Counted from the stretch's first letter, positions 39,123 to 50,442 are shown. The stretch is DNA of 64,000 nt from Rotaria socialis (GCA_905331475.1 CAJNYU010003311.1:62001-126000), one strand, 5' to 3'. Notes: generated by a model from the letters alone, not told the origin. Program-made: numbers and translations.

Positions 39123-40378
39123 TGTTTCATGGATTTTTTATAAAAAAAAAGAGCAAAAAGATTTAATTATTTTTCCATACAAAGATACACGTCTCTAGAT
39201 AATGAAAAATCACAATCAATCAGTAACAAAACCTATTAGCGAAGGTTTTTCCCCAATCAAATTGACGCCTCTAATTTAATGTAGAAAGACGTTTTATCTA
39301 AATTTAAGAAAATGTAATTAGAAAGCATTTTCATTTATACCTTTAAACAAACATTCAATCCCGACATAAAAGAAAAAATAACCGAAATGGAAGTTCCTTT
39401 TCCTTTCTTGAAGTCATCGTTAATTAAAGTAGTACGAATAATTCATCAGAAAAGAATGGAGGAATCAAGGGATAAATCATTACACACATTCTCTCAATGC
39501 TCGATTCGAGTATATGATTCCTTTTTACATTCTAACGTAGCTAAGCCATAAGTGTTTTGTTAAATGACTTGCGAAGAAATGAATATCAGTACCACAATGA
39601 GCACTCATGCTTTAGCTAGTAAGTAAATCTCCAAAGAAAAATACCAATGAGTATCTCGTCAGATTAATTACAAAGTATACGTACACACGAAATCCCTTCA
39701 ATATTCGTCCATGAATCTGAATACTCGTCTGGCAGGTCGTACTCGCTGGATGAGTATTACATTACACTGACAAAAAAGTGTTGAACCAATCCTTTGAACT
39801 TTCGTATAAATACGCAGAAATCAGAAAGTAGCCCGATCTTAATTATTTTCTCCATTGACATATTTATGATTCACTTTGCAATCGAGCTTGGATATCACAT
39901 TACCGTTTCTACACTATCTATTTTTCTATACGCAGCCAATTCTTTGGGCAATAGAGAACACTTCACTTATAGAGCAATCAAAGTTTCCTCGCTAAACTTG
40001 TTAAACCATTAACATATTGTCGAAAGAAACAAAGTATCTGCTTAATTAAATTTTTTCTATATTTATATTTTAAATATTATTGTATGACTGGGTTTTATTA
40101 TAGCTTTTACAGTGCATATTAGTTGAAAATATTTGTCATCGCAAATTGCTGACTTCCGTTCGTATTATATGATGAATGTTTCATGCCCAGATCTATATCC
40201 TTCGTGTATTTATTTTGTGTCCGTCTTTTACGATCATGCTGCTCTTAGTTTAAAACAATACGACATTTCTTCAATTCTATTGTAACATAGGTAATACAGA
40301 CAAACATACGGGTTAGTAGTAGCCATAGGAACATATGTTTCGATAAATGAGTATACGTCTATAGACTTATAATTAATT
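39123..40378. other. Gene-free stretch between repeats
   Basis: Only short open frames. A TACACTGACAAAAAAGTG motif at about 39766 looks like an isolated transposon end; no partner end was found. Confidence 0.45.
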
Positions 40379-40577
40379 GAGCAATAAAAATATTGGAATG
40401 AGCGATAAAATAGTTGAAATGAGCAATAATCAAATTGAGCAATAAATATATTAAACGAGCAATAAATATATTGAACGAGCAATAAATATATTGAACGAGC
40501 AATAAATATATTGAACGAGCAATAATTATACTGAATGAGAAATAATCAGACAGAATGAGCAGTAATTAATTTGAATA
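40379..40577. repeat. 20-21 bp minisatellite, about nine to ten units
   Basis: Tandem units of the form GAGCAATAAATATATTGAAC. The central copies are nearly identical and the outer copies decay on both sides. No spacers, so it is not a CRISPR-type array. Confidence 0.85.
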
Positions 40578-40678
40578 AAGCATAAAATTTATATAAATAG
40601 GGCAATAATAATTCGTTTATTTGCAACAATAAGTGTTTTTTTCACCTTCATGAAAATACTATAAGTAATTTATACAAA

Positions 40679-41587
40679 ATGATTCAATTGCAACACGTAG
40701 CACACTATAGTTCTGATTCTGAAAATGACATTCCCAGGTGAATCAATCCGATACCGAATCCCATCGGATTTTATGGGATCCTACCATCCGACGAATTCTC
40801 GTTGGATTCCTGGTTGAGGAATCAATGAGGGATCCGACAGTCGTATTTCCAATGATATCCGATTGTCGGAACCAATGAAATCCGAAGCATTTCGGTTCCG
40901 ATTGACGGTTACTGTCGGATTTTATTAGTTTCCGATATTAGGATTCGATATCGATTCCGGAACCAGGAATCCGACGATAATCCGATAGTTTCCTTGAGCC
41001 TTCCGAAGAGCTCCGTCGGATTCCAATAGGAACTGATCGGATCCTAGGCTAGGATTCATTCTCCTGGGTTGATATGCAAACTCAACCTTCTAGCAACACT
41101 GAAGCAGTTGAAAGAATTTAAAGTTGTCGTATTTTCTATAGCCAATAAATGGTTTAAAGAACAAAATCCTACTCTTACCAATTCAAAACTCTTCGAACAT
41201 CAACTATCAATAACATTATCATGTTAAATTGATGCATACAATTGGGTTAAGCTGAACACAGACGTTATATCTATTTTGAATGATGACACAACGATATATT
41301 ATTTGTCTGCTGGTGAAAAAGTTACAATAACAGATAATGAAATAAAACGATTAGAAACTTGTAGATTTAACTCGTTTCACGCGTACAAGTCGATCTACTT
41401 TAATATATGGTGCGTATGTTTCTCTAACAATGCTGACAAATGGAAAGAAGCAATCTGCACCTGTTCATCATTCATGAAAAATTATATATGCAAGCACATT
41501 ATCGGTATGTTCATTAGGTTAAAATATTGCAAACCTCCACCTGAGGGGAAAAAATATAGAAATCGGTACAAAAAGAAAAAGAGGTAA
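40679..41587 (+). pseudogene. Decayed MULE/FAR1-type transposase with C-terminal SWIM zinc finger, split by an inserted element
   Basis: The 3' block (about 41130-41587) encodes sequence like the end of MULE-superfamily transposases: a FSIANKWFKEQNP segment, then W-x-C-x-C and the SWIM zinc-binding pattern C-T-C-S-S-F-M-K-N-Y-I-C-K-H-I (C-x-C...C-x-H), finishing in a Lys/Arg tail. An in-frame TAA near 41225 breaks it. An upstream ATG at 40679 starts 18 acidic/Ser-rich codons that stop at the left edge of the element at 40733-41068. Excising that element with one TT lets the frame continue for 16 more codons before a stop and frame change. The catalytic core is missing. A relic, not an active gene. 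Confidence 0.6.
40733..41068. mobile_element. CCCAGG-terminus palindromic element, 336 bp, TCCGA/TCGGA words
   Basis: The ends are inverted: CCCAGGTGAATCAATCC on the left and, read on the other strand, CCCAGGAGAATGAATCC on the right (2 mismatches in 17). TT flanks both sides. The interior holds 15 copies of TCCGA or its complement in 336 bp, in both orientations, giving many overlapping small palindromes. It has no coding capacity. It sits inside the transposase relic. Confidence 0.7.
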
Positions 41588-43927
41588 ACCATCAAAAGCA
41601 AAAAGCTTTATTGGTACAATAATCACTTATATATGTTTCGTTTTTCTTTTTTTCTTGTCAAGTGTAAATAAAAATAATGTAGTTTTTCTCTTTTTTGTTG
41701 TTCAAATATGAAATTAATATCCCTGTATAATAAGCTTTTTATTACTCATTTAATATTATAAAATTGTTCAAATTAAGTTTTCGTATTGCTCGATAGTTAC
41801 TGTTAAATCATATTTATCTTATTGTTCATTCCAATATTTTTATCACTCACATAAATACAAGCGAAGTCTATATATATAACAGAAACACGTACATAAAGGC
41901 CCATAAACATATATGTATAGGGATTTAGACATATCTATTTAGAAGTTAGATATTGAGGACACAACAAAACAGCTTGATAATAATATGCAGTATATTATAA
42001 GGGGTTCGAGATAGATATTAGAGGTTTCGCGATAAGTACACTGAACAAAAAGGTACGATACCAAACTTTAAGGGTTCCGTGGTACTTAGTTATGCTTGAA
42101 AAAGTTTCGTTCGCACATACGAAACTTTAAAAGAGTTTACTATCATGTAGAGTTTCGTAAAGAAACCTTGCCAAGATTTAGTGTTTAGGAAAGTTTCGTG
42201 AAAAAACTTTTCCAGTATTGAAAATTGGAAACGTTTCGTAAAATACTCCTCTAATTTCATTTCATAGCATGAGCATGAAAGTAGATATACCTGGCCAAAT
42301 TTCGCTTCTGATTGAGTTGAGTGGAAATCAGACACTAACTGTTCCGCTACTAATCATGTTTTGAATCGAGTAAAATATTTCTAATGTGCAGTAATCAAAA
42401 CAAATCTAATCGGTTGAACTGCTGAAGATTATAAAAAAAGTACTGCATTTCAATTTCAAATCGCATGCGTTCTCTGTTGACGACCGCTACATTCGCTTAA
42501 GTGAAGCAGTTCAATAAAGGTATGGAAATAACTTTGCAGTTGGACTGCGACTAAAATGGTGAGCTATGAGTCATATATGCACCATGAGATTAGTTTATAG
42601 AGGCTAGATCAGATTAAGGTTGAGGAAACCAGGTAGAAAGTTAGATTAAGATCAAGGGGGAATTAAATGTTCTGTAAAGATAATTCATTTCGTAGAAAAC
42701 CAAAACGCACTCGGATAATCATTCGGGAATCATTAGAGGTTTGTGAGATGATTTTCGGAGTTTGACATCGCTTCTGTAATGATCATATTGGCTGTTGATA
42801 GTTCAGAAACCCTTAGATTCCCTAAAAAAAAACATATCAACACTTATAAAGTGTTTTGAAATCTCTTTTTCTTGACATTCGAAACCTAATCGTATTTTCA
42901 GAAACTTTCAGAGTATTCTCTGAAACTTATACTGCCAAAATCTTTAGTCGAAATCTTATGAGGCATGTGGAAATATCAATTCAGTTTCCGAAATGTTTCG
43001 CGGCAAACCGTAGACTTTCCATGTATTCTCAACCTCAAAATGTACAATAACGAACTAAAATCCGGTCACGAGTTTTTATTTGATCCAACAAAAAGCCTCT
43101 AGATTTTTTGATTTTGTTAGAATTTACTGGATCGGTGTTCGTTTTCCATCTTTATCATTGCTCAGTTTGAGATGCATTTAGTGAACTAAAACTGCCCACA
43201 ATATCAAGTATAACCTATTAGACCAATAATCATCCCTTCTATGAATCATATTATTTTCCAAATCTGAAACCATTTTAATACTATTGAAAAAGCCTATATC
43301 ATATATCCGTTTTTGAACTGTTCTTGACTGTGAATACAATTTGATATGATCGAAATGGTAAGCTAGAATTCAATAATAACATCTTGATTTATTCATTGTT
43401 TTTTGTTTTAGGTTCTTATCGATACGGTCGAAATGATCAATTAGGAATAGACAGATAATGGGATAGTTTAAGGTTGATGGTTTAACCTAGAGAGATGGAT
43501 TAAGATTAAGGAGATGCATGACGTTGAAGGGGATATATATAGATAAGGGGATAAGTTAGGGAAAATATATTTATTAAATCGACATGTGTAAATAAAATAG
43601 ATTTCGATTGTGTGAATCTGCTAGAGATTAAATATAAGGCGCTGTATGAATTAGAATAAAGGGATAGTGAAAGGCATAAGTTTCTCGGTACCAATTCTAC
43701 GAGTGTAGATAGGTCACATTAGAATCGTGACAGAGTTTCAACAACGAAATCATTTTGAATGTAAATTAAAGATGACTTGGTCTTTAGCCATATTTTTACG
43801 AAACTCAAAAATCGCGTCGCTTTCGATGAAAATCTCGGAATCGTTTTTTAAGCTCCGTATGATACCTTTTTTCGATTTTTATTCGGTTATAAATAAATAG
43901 ACATAAGAGGGCTAGGGATAGATGCAG
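41588..43927. other. Gene-free repeat-rich stretch with GTTTCG/CGAAAC words
   Basis: 42000-42340 contains repeated AAGTTTCGT and CGAAAC words and 42690-43030 contains GAAACT/AGTTTC words, suggesting one or two further decayed word-rich elements without clear ends. 42550-42670 and 43430-43560 are purine-rich with GATTAAG motifs. No gene was supported. Confidence 0.45.
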
Positions 43928-44097
43928 CAGCGGCGGATTCAGGATTTTCGAGAGGGGGTGGCGATTTCTAAATTTTTTCAAACAAGCTAGCATGAATTTT
44001 CGTGAAGTATTTAAAAATGTGTGCTTAATCTTTCGAATTCTTTATTTCGCTTTATATAGTATATCACTATGAAGTGATACCTTTTCATTTGCTTCTT

Positions 44098-44407
44098 CCC
44101 AGGTCGATCAAAACAGACCACCGTAAACCGGCGTAACGTTACCGTAAACTGTCGTTTTTGCATCGTATTCCGTCGTAAAACGGCCGTTTTAAGCCGAATT
44201 AAGGCGTTTTAACAGGGGCAGTATTACGGTCACACACGGGCACCGTATATCAGCCATAAAATCTCGTAAAGCCGGCGTAATATTATCGTATTCTATAGAA
44301 CATACGGCCATATTACTGCCCCTGTTAGATGGGGAAAATACGGCACGTAAAACGGGCCGTATTTGTATCGTATACGATCGTTTACTGATCGTTTTCTTCG
44401 ACCGGGG
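44098..44407. mobile_element. CCCAGGTCGA-terminus palindromic element, 310 bp, CGTA/CGTAAA words
   Basis: Left end CCCAGGTCGA; right end reads CCCCGGTCGA on the complement. TT on both sides matches the duplication seen at the 40733 element. The interior is dense in CGTAAA, ACGG and CCGT words in both directions and itself contains a smaller perfect inverted pair (44213-44324). Confidence 0.65.
44213..44324. repeat. Nested 112-bp inverted-repeat unit with CAGGGGCAGTA ends
   Basis: CAGGGGCAGTA at 44213-44223 and TACTGCCCCTG at 44314-44324 are perfect complements. Flanks are TTAA and TTAG; no 8-bp duplication. It is either a MITE inserted in the 310-bp element or an internal palindrome of it. 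Confidence 0.6.
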
Positions 44408-45207
44408 TTGCTGGTGATTGTTGCAAATTGAGACTACTGCTTTTTTGAAAAACTCAGTAAGCAATGGATACATTTCAATCTAGAATATGGTATTCATATT
44501 TGTTACTCTAAAGCAGGCATTCCCAAATATTTACATGCCATTACTACATGCTTTAGATATTTCGGTCAAATTATATTGAAAAAATCAAATATTTCCCGTA
44601 AAAGTTTCAATACCCCTGGCTATACAATTAGACTATCCTAGTAAAATTGAGGTTTTGTCAAGGTTTTTTGTTCACATAAGCTTTTGCTGGTTACGTTTCA
44701 ATATTCAAGTGTACTTGATCAATTGTCAATGGATGATATTTATGACTAATCCTGTTATTCTACTTCTTGTCATTCCCTCAGAGAGCTTTATTTTATTACA
44801 TATTCTGAACCTTATTTTCACGATCAAAGATGACATCTTTTGATTAAATATCATATTGCAATATCTATTATATCATGCGTTGAATCATAGAAACATTTCA
44901 AAGATTTCGTCGGGTTCTATCCTCAGGGTGGTGGCGATGGCCGGGTAGCCTAACTGGTGGATCCGCCACTGCCAGCACCAGAAGATTTTCAGCATACACC
45001 TGAATAGAAGCTAAAGGCACATACTCTCATAAATGATCTAATAAGTTTTGTGTCTTATATAGCGCTTTTAGGCAAGCATTCATTCGATGTCAAGGTCAAG
45101 ATGATTAAAACGACCAGATCTGTCAAGTGTTCACAGAATATTTTACCAGTGATGAATAAATAAATGCTCTTATATAAATATAGGATTATGAAAGACAAGC
45201 TTGGACG

Positions 45208-45672
45208 TTATCCGATTAATGGAACAATGCGTCCCTCTTTTAGCCACCAAAGAATTCGCTCTTTCACAGTATGACGAAAACGACGTGATGCAAACATGAA
45301 AATATAGAATCGTTCCTAAAACAAAAGTCAAAGTTGAAAATCAAGACGATCAACTTACTTCACCAAGTACTTACTACATAAGCAATTGAGGCAAAAAGTA
45401 AATAATGTTACAAGTCAATGTTTCTGTAGCTTTCAGATCAGCATTCTTCTCAACATCAATCGTCATAAGTGCCTTAGCATTATAAATACCGTACGGAGTA
45501 AGGCCTAGTAAGGTAAGTCAATAATAAAGTAGAATATACATGAAGTCCGCCGATAATATAGTGCAGTCGTCAAAACGAATAGCTGCATCGTACTGCCAAC
45601 AAGTTCCACAGCTATGATGAATGGACCAACATAGAGCAGAAAAAATCGATTCATAGAAACTAACGACGTCAT
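45208..45672 (-). pseudogene. Internally deleted rhodopsin-like GPCR
   Basis: From ATG at 45672 the minus strand encodes a TM1-like helix plus first intracellular loop (VGPFIIAVELVGSTMQLFVL, then YYRRTSCIFYF), as in the large bdelloid 7TM receptor families. The frame stops at 45505-45507. The next block, shifted by one base, encodes a third extracellular loop and TM7 (TLTCNIIYFLPQLLM) and meets another stop at a donor-like GTAAGT. A last exon (to 45208) after a TTTTAG acceptor gives a typical helix-8 tail (ERFYIFMFASRRFRHTVKER). TM2-TM6 are absent. The gene has therefore lost its centre and cannot make a receptor. Confidence 0.6.
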
Positions 45673-45675
45673 GGC

Positions 45676-45730
45676 TGGGTGTGGGTGTGGGTGTCATTCC
45701 TCTCTTTATCCACACCAACACCCACACCCC
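45676..45730. repeat. Inverted pair of telomere-like TGTGGG repeats
   Basis: TGGGTGTGGGTGTGGGTGT at 45676-45694 faces an imperfect complementary array (CACACCAACACCCACACCCC) ending at 45730, about 15 bp apart. (TGTGGG)n is the telomeric repeat reported for Adineta vaga. The array lies directly upstream of the GPCR relic start codon. Confidence 0.65.
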
Positions 45731-46235
45731 ATAGTGACTGCAAAGCAGTATAGAACACAGTCTTGAACCAACAATGAAAAATCATTCATAAAAATCAATT
45801 TCGTAATAAAAGAAAAGTAAATGTTGTATTTTATAAATTGATATCCATAGTGTAGAAAAATCAGAGATTTTTAAAGTTTTTCTGTTTTATTGCTTACTTC
45901 TATACGCTTTCTTTGTATAGAGGATGTCTTATAAATAACATTTCAATATAAAAATATGAAATTATTCTGTACACTTGAATTCAGATTAATTAATATCTTT
46001 TGGTTAGTAATACAAGTCAATCCAAATTTTTCTCTTGCGTAGAGATCACTTAATCAAATACTACTGTTGATCATCACTCCAAGTATCACGTAGCGAAGAT
46101 CAATTGTTATCAAAGGAAAAAATATTAGTAAATTTCAGGGCGACGACATCAGAGATAAGATACCTGCTCTATTGCTATGAGTATTTAAAACTATAATAAA
46201 TTGAAGCTTGTCTTACAGAAGATAACGTTACTTTC

Positions 46236-46646
46236 TTAAGATAAGTATAAAAAGAGAATTTTATCAAAAAAGACAGAAGAAAACTTCGACATGTAAGTAT
46301 TTTCTTTCCATAGCGGTTTTACAGTGGTTGTACTGTTCTTCTTTAACATTCCATATAGTTGCTTTCGTATTGCTAACCGTTCGCAACGAAAAATCAAGAG
46401 CTTTAACTAAAATCTAAATGAAGTTGAAAACTGTTTGCTTAATAAGATGAAACTGACCTGTTTGATTGGTTTCATATTTTTATTTAATCTACTTATACCA
46501 GTTTTTATACTGTACTGTAAACAATCTTTTATAAAATGTTTATTATTACCAAGTTTCAAATTATTAAGATGAGCATGTTCATCATCAATTCGAATAGAAA
46601 CTAAATATATCCTACGCCATTTCTTTTTTCTGTGGTCCATCGGCAA
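46236..46646 (-). CDS. Hypothetical two-exon basic protein, 119 aa
   Basis: Exon 46458-46646 (63 codons from ATG at 46646) ends CAG|GTCAG. A TTTTAG acceptor opens exon 46236-46406 in phase, running 56 more codons to TAA at 46236-46238. The product is Lys/Arg-rich with no signal peptide or membrane segment and no recognised domain. Splice sites and an open second exon are the only support. It could be a relic of a longer gene. Confidence 0.3.
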
Positions 46647-47419
46647 GATACTTGTAATTATACTTCATATATGAAGAAGTGCTCTTCGTTGCAAAACATT
46701 TGATGTTACAAAAATTCTGTTGAAGTCAGCCATTTGTCTTGTGCTGCTTGCAATAGGGCCAGAAAATTATGGTAATGAATCCTATAGTTTGAGTTTACTG
46801 ACGTCAGAATGCTTGTTCAATCTTGTGATTTTACAAAGGAGTTTGCGGTCATTAGTCTTTCGATGAAATGAATATTCAAGGTTGCATTCTTTCTAGAGAT
46901 GATTAAATGCAGACTATTGACAAGAACGTGCACATACTTTTCGACTCTAAGAGCAATGTATGAATTTCACATGAAGAAGAGCAGTGAATTATTATTCACA
47001 GGTTTTCAATTACAATTTTGTTGTGTTATTTGTTTCGAGTGTAATGTTTAAAATAGAAAAGTAATAAAAAGGAACCACGGAGTTCCTTAGAAATGTGCAC
47101 AGCGGTGTTTTACTCTTAATTATGCACATGTCTTACGAAAAAGCCTAGAATCACTCACTAATCACATCAATACGAACTCTCATTCTCTTATTCATAATTG
47201 TGAATCATGTTGATGTTAGTATCTATTTTCGATGTTACAGAGTTGAAAAATAAATCAGCATGAAAAACCGGGCTTATTTTTCTCGCTAACAGAGAGTAAA
47301 ATAGATTGGTTGGTATTTTAATTCTAGTAACAACATGACAGTTAGAAGAAAGAATAGAATGTGGTTAAAGTAAACAAAAAAAGAATGATTGCTTCATCAA
47401 ACTGAAACTCAAGCAACAG

Positions 47420-47426
47420 TATATAA
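47420..47426 (+). promoter_or_regulatory. TATA-box-like motif upstream of the D8C-domain gene
   Basis: TATATAA followed by AGAAGG lies about 255 bp before the ATG at 47680. A GTGAGT donor at about 47529 and the distance to the ATG suggest a 5' UTR intron. No other promoter element is readable; the rest of 46647-47679 is gene-free. Confidence 0.35.
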
Positions 47427-47679
47427 GAAGGCATGCGCTAACAGCGAGATTCAAAGAGACTTTTGAAATTATTTGTTGTTTCAAATATATAACTTTAATG
47501 TGCAATTGGAACGTTATTCCAAAGTTGGTGAGTAACTATTTTACGAAATCACTTAACAATCGACTAAAACATATAGGCATCATCATCCCATGTCCATGTT
47601 AATTTAAATAATGTCGCTTCCGCACCGAAAAAAGTTACGTGAGCAAATCGATTCTTTCTGAGATGATAGTTTTAATAAT

Positions 47680-48344
47680 ATGCATACTCTTTCTAATAAA
47701 AGGGTAACTGTTCCTTCGAAAATATTCATAGTCGTTACTGCTACTGTTGTAGTAGTCCTTATTATGGCTTCAGTTTTAGTATCAGTATTCCTTGTGCTTA
47801 CTTATGCAGGACCATTCGCAACAACCAGCTGTAGCTAGTTTTTCAAAAATTTCATGTCCCATATTCTTTCCTTTTATTTTTAGTATCGAGCACAACCACT
47901 ACAACTACGACAACAACTACAACTACAACTACAACAACAACGACTAATGGTGGACCATCTGAATGCTCATCTTATACAACAATCAATGATGTGACACGTT
48001 TAACAGTAGCCGCTGCTGGAAGTGGATGCGATAGAACTCTATTCAGCTCATATACGACCTGGGTTCGATTTAATGGGGCTAGTGGAACTCAATTAGCAAC
48101 ATCTGCCCCAGCTTCAAATCAATGTGGTGCTCAAGGTACTGGTTGGTATTCAGGTCCACTGCCAGCATCAGGTGTCTCTAATAGTGGAACGGTGTGCTAT
48201 GTTTGGAATTCGAACAATTGTAATTGGTCAAATACGATTCAAGTAACAAATTGCGGTTCATTTCATTTTATGTATGGGATCTTATTAGTCCACCGGTTTG
48301 CAGCCTCCGTTATTGTACTGCATAAGCAAAAGGATTTGATATAG
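47680..48344 (+). CDS. Type II membrane protein with D8C (uromodulin-like) domain; C-terminus frameshifted
   Basis: Exon 47680-47830 encodes a short N-end (MHTLSNKRV) and a strong membrane anchor (IVVTATVVVVLIMASVLVSV). After a 53-nt intron, exon 47884-48344 opens with a poly-Thr stem (about 15 Thr) and then a D8C-like domain: CSSYTTINDVTR, CDRTLF, TTWVRFNGASGTQ, CGAQGTGWYSG, TVCYVW and NCNWSNTIQVTNCGS. This family, found in uromodulin and GP2, is expanded in bdelloids; it is extracellular and probably carbohydrate- or protein-binding. After the NCGS motif the annotated frame loses the family's usual ending. The next frame restores it (DLISPPVCSLRYC, stop at 48323-48325), so one base is missing (or two gained) around 48260-48275. 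It is either a recent pseudogene or a sequencing error. Confidence 0.75.
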
Positions 48345-50316
48345 TTTTGATGCATTTTTTTGTACATTTCTATCGAAATCAAATGTGATTGAAAATAAAA
48401 CAGTGAAAATTTGAAATCCAGTATAACTTTTCTAACGGTATTAAAATGCTATTAGGTTCTCTGCTAGTATTTTTCTTTTCTTTTCTTTTCTATTACAGCT
48501 CTGATCAGTCAGATTATAAATCTTGCACGAAATGTTAGAACAAAGCGTGAAAGTTTCTACGGAGAAAGTGAAGCTCCCATGGACTCTGCTAAAATTAAAG
48601 AATCCAATAACCTTTATTGCCCATCGATTTCTTCAGGGTGTAGCAGTTTAAAACATACTGAGCACGCCATAACGGTGCGCACGAAACAACAAGTATCTTT
48701 GCTTCTTACGAATCATTGTAGCTTTCGATATAACTCTAGCAGCATAGAATCAATATCTTCACAGCTTCTTCCTTTACAAATATATATAATTTATCTTAAA
48801 CTTTCTTTCATTCGATGAAAAAAGAGTGAGTATCTCTGTTAAATTAGATGGATCCATATCGGTAAAAATGAAAAATGTCATCTTCAATTGTCATAAATTA
48901 GATGAAGATCTGTTGAACCTGATACTGCATCTTTGTTTTTGTTATAGAATAGTTGCATTATGCATGAAAATCGGCATTTAACACGCTAGAGGAATTGTGC
49001 AGCACATTATGATAATATATAGTTTTTGTCCTTGAATAGTTTTACTTGCACATCAGGAATCATTGTAGCATAGGTTGGTGCAGGAACGTATTGGCAAATG
49101 CATTTTTTTTCGATTTCAGCATTTGTATTTGCGAAGAATATATGTTTAAGTGTACTCAACGATGCTCTCCTGCAATTTTAAAATAATTAAAAATTCATCT
49201 GTCAGTGTTTCATAAAACTATGACAAAAACCCTCCCGAAGGTTTTTGAATTTTTTTTAAATTTAAAAACACGTATTTCCCAATGGCATGCACACGATCTG
49301 TTAGCTGAGCTTCGATCCTTCCTATAATTCCTATGAAAAATGAAAAATAAAGTGCACTATTGCTAAAAAAAAGCTTTTTAATCATAGTTTTGAAGTTTTT
49401 AAACAAATCGATTCGATACCTAGTGATTCTTTCATATAATCCGAATATTTTACAGGGGCATTCTTTTAAATGCAATTCCTTTTCACACTATCAAACGTAC
49501 TAAATTTAAAAAATGACTCTCAATTAAATGATATTCAAACAAAGTAAGATAGTCTTTACAAATGCTTGTATGCTTGTTAGAAGCTTTTATTGTTCTCTAT
49601 TACATGCACGTACGTACATGGTCTTGTTTAAGCGTAACTCTGTGATAGTTAAAAAGTTCGTTCATACATCTTTTGATGCAACTGGTCGTGCTTGATTTAT
49701 GCCATGAAAAGCTCCTATTTATTCAGGACCTCTAGTAAAATACAATTTCTTGTGATACTATTTCTCCAAATGAAACACTTTTAGATCTATTTGGGTAGTG
49801 CTTTGACTGGGATTTCAAACGTTAAAATAGTTTTCTCTAAACTTTTCTGCTTTTATAAAAAGTAAAAATAACCGAACGTGACGTTTTTAGTAACGTTGAA
49901 ACACAGTGTTTTATTCACCCATTTGGGACAGTTAGCATAATCAGAATGATTCCATTTATTGTCAGAAAGAAGTATAATGAAATCGTGAGAAAAATTTAGT
50001 GGTCAAGTTAATTTGATCCCGAAAAAGTTTAAAGCAATATTTTATTTGAATTTAAACAAGAAATGTTCAACATCCCAATATTTTTCTCGTTTTTTATGCC
50101 TTTGTCTGTAGTTATAAAAAAAATGTTTGATCCTATTCAAATTCCTACTTTTCAAAAGCGTGCAATCCGAGGCCAGAGTCATCTTTAATACGATTCGTTG
50201 TCAACAAATCGAGCATATATGCAATGCGAAATTTACTTAATCGTATTACATCCTTTCGATCTGTGATTTATTTTTCTTTCAGACTCTCATTCAGATTGAC
50301 CTTTATTTATTGACAT
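48345..50316. other. Gene-free AT-rich stretch
   Basis: A CT/TTTTC simple run near 48475 and short palindromes (ACGTACGT near 49610). No gene recognised. Confidence 0.5.
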
Positions 50317-50324
50317 ACGGGAAT

Positions 50325-50442
50325 CAGAGACGTGCGCAGGACAGGACGGTCCTGTTGTCCTGTCCTGCCGCCCGCCAAGACCAATGTAGCAAACAGGATA
50401 GGCAAGAACAGGAGAGAAAATTATGCCCTTTGCACGTCTCTG
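50325..50442. mobile_element. hAT-like MITE, 118 bp, with perfect 8-bp target duplication
   Basis: Perfect 11-bp inverted ends CAGAGACGTGC (50325-50335) and GCACGTCTCTG (50432-50442) are flanked by identical 8-bp copies ACGGGAAT (50317-50324 and 50443-50450). CAG-type ends with 8-bp duplications are the hAT signature. The interior is made of AGGACAGG/CCTGTCC words in both orientations. No coding capacity. The intact duplication suggests a recent insertion. Confidence 0.85.

Larger units (their letters stand above)
43928..44971. mobile_element. Non-autonomous TIR element, 1044 bp, hAT-like ends, with another element nested inside
   Basis: The ends are inverted: CAGCGGCGGATTCA on the left and CAGTGGCGGATCCA (complement strand) on the right, 12 of 14 identical. 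CAG-starting ends are typical of hAT transposons, but no clear 8-bp target duplication flanks it (AGATGCAG left, CCAGCACC right). There is no transposase frame. The 310-bp element at 44098-44407 lies inside, so this one inserted first. Confidence 0.55.

Noticed and set aside
40379-40577. Regular 20-bp repetition that might suggest a CRISPR-like array
   Set aside because: Units are directly adjacent with no unique spacers; it is a minisatellite in a eukaryotic genome.
45676-45730. Telomere-associated retroelement (Athena-type) next to the telomere-like repeats
   Set aside because: No reverse transcriptase or related coding sequence could be found on either side.
48469-48496. Pyrimidine tract plus ATTACAG as an exon boundary of the D8C gene
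   Set aside because: The downstream open frame has no family match, and the D8C protein already ends at its usual position in the shifted frame.
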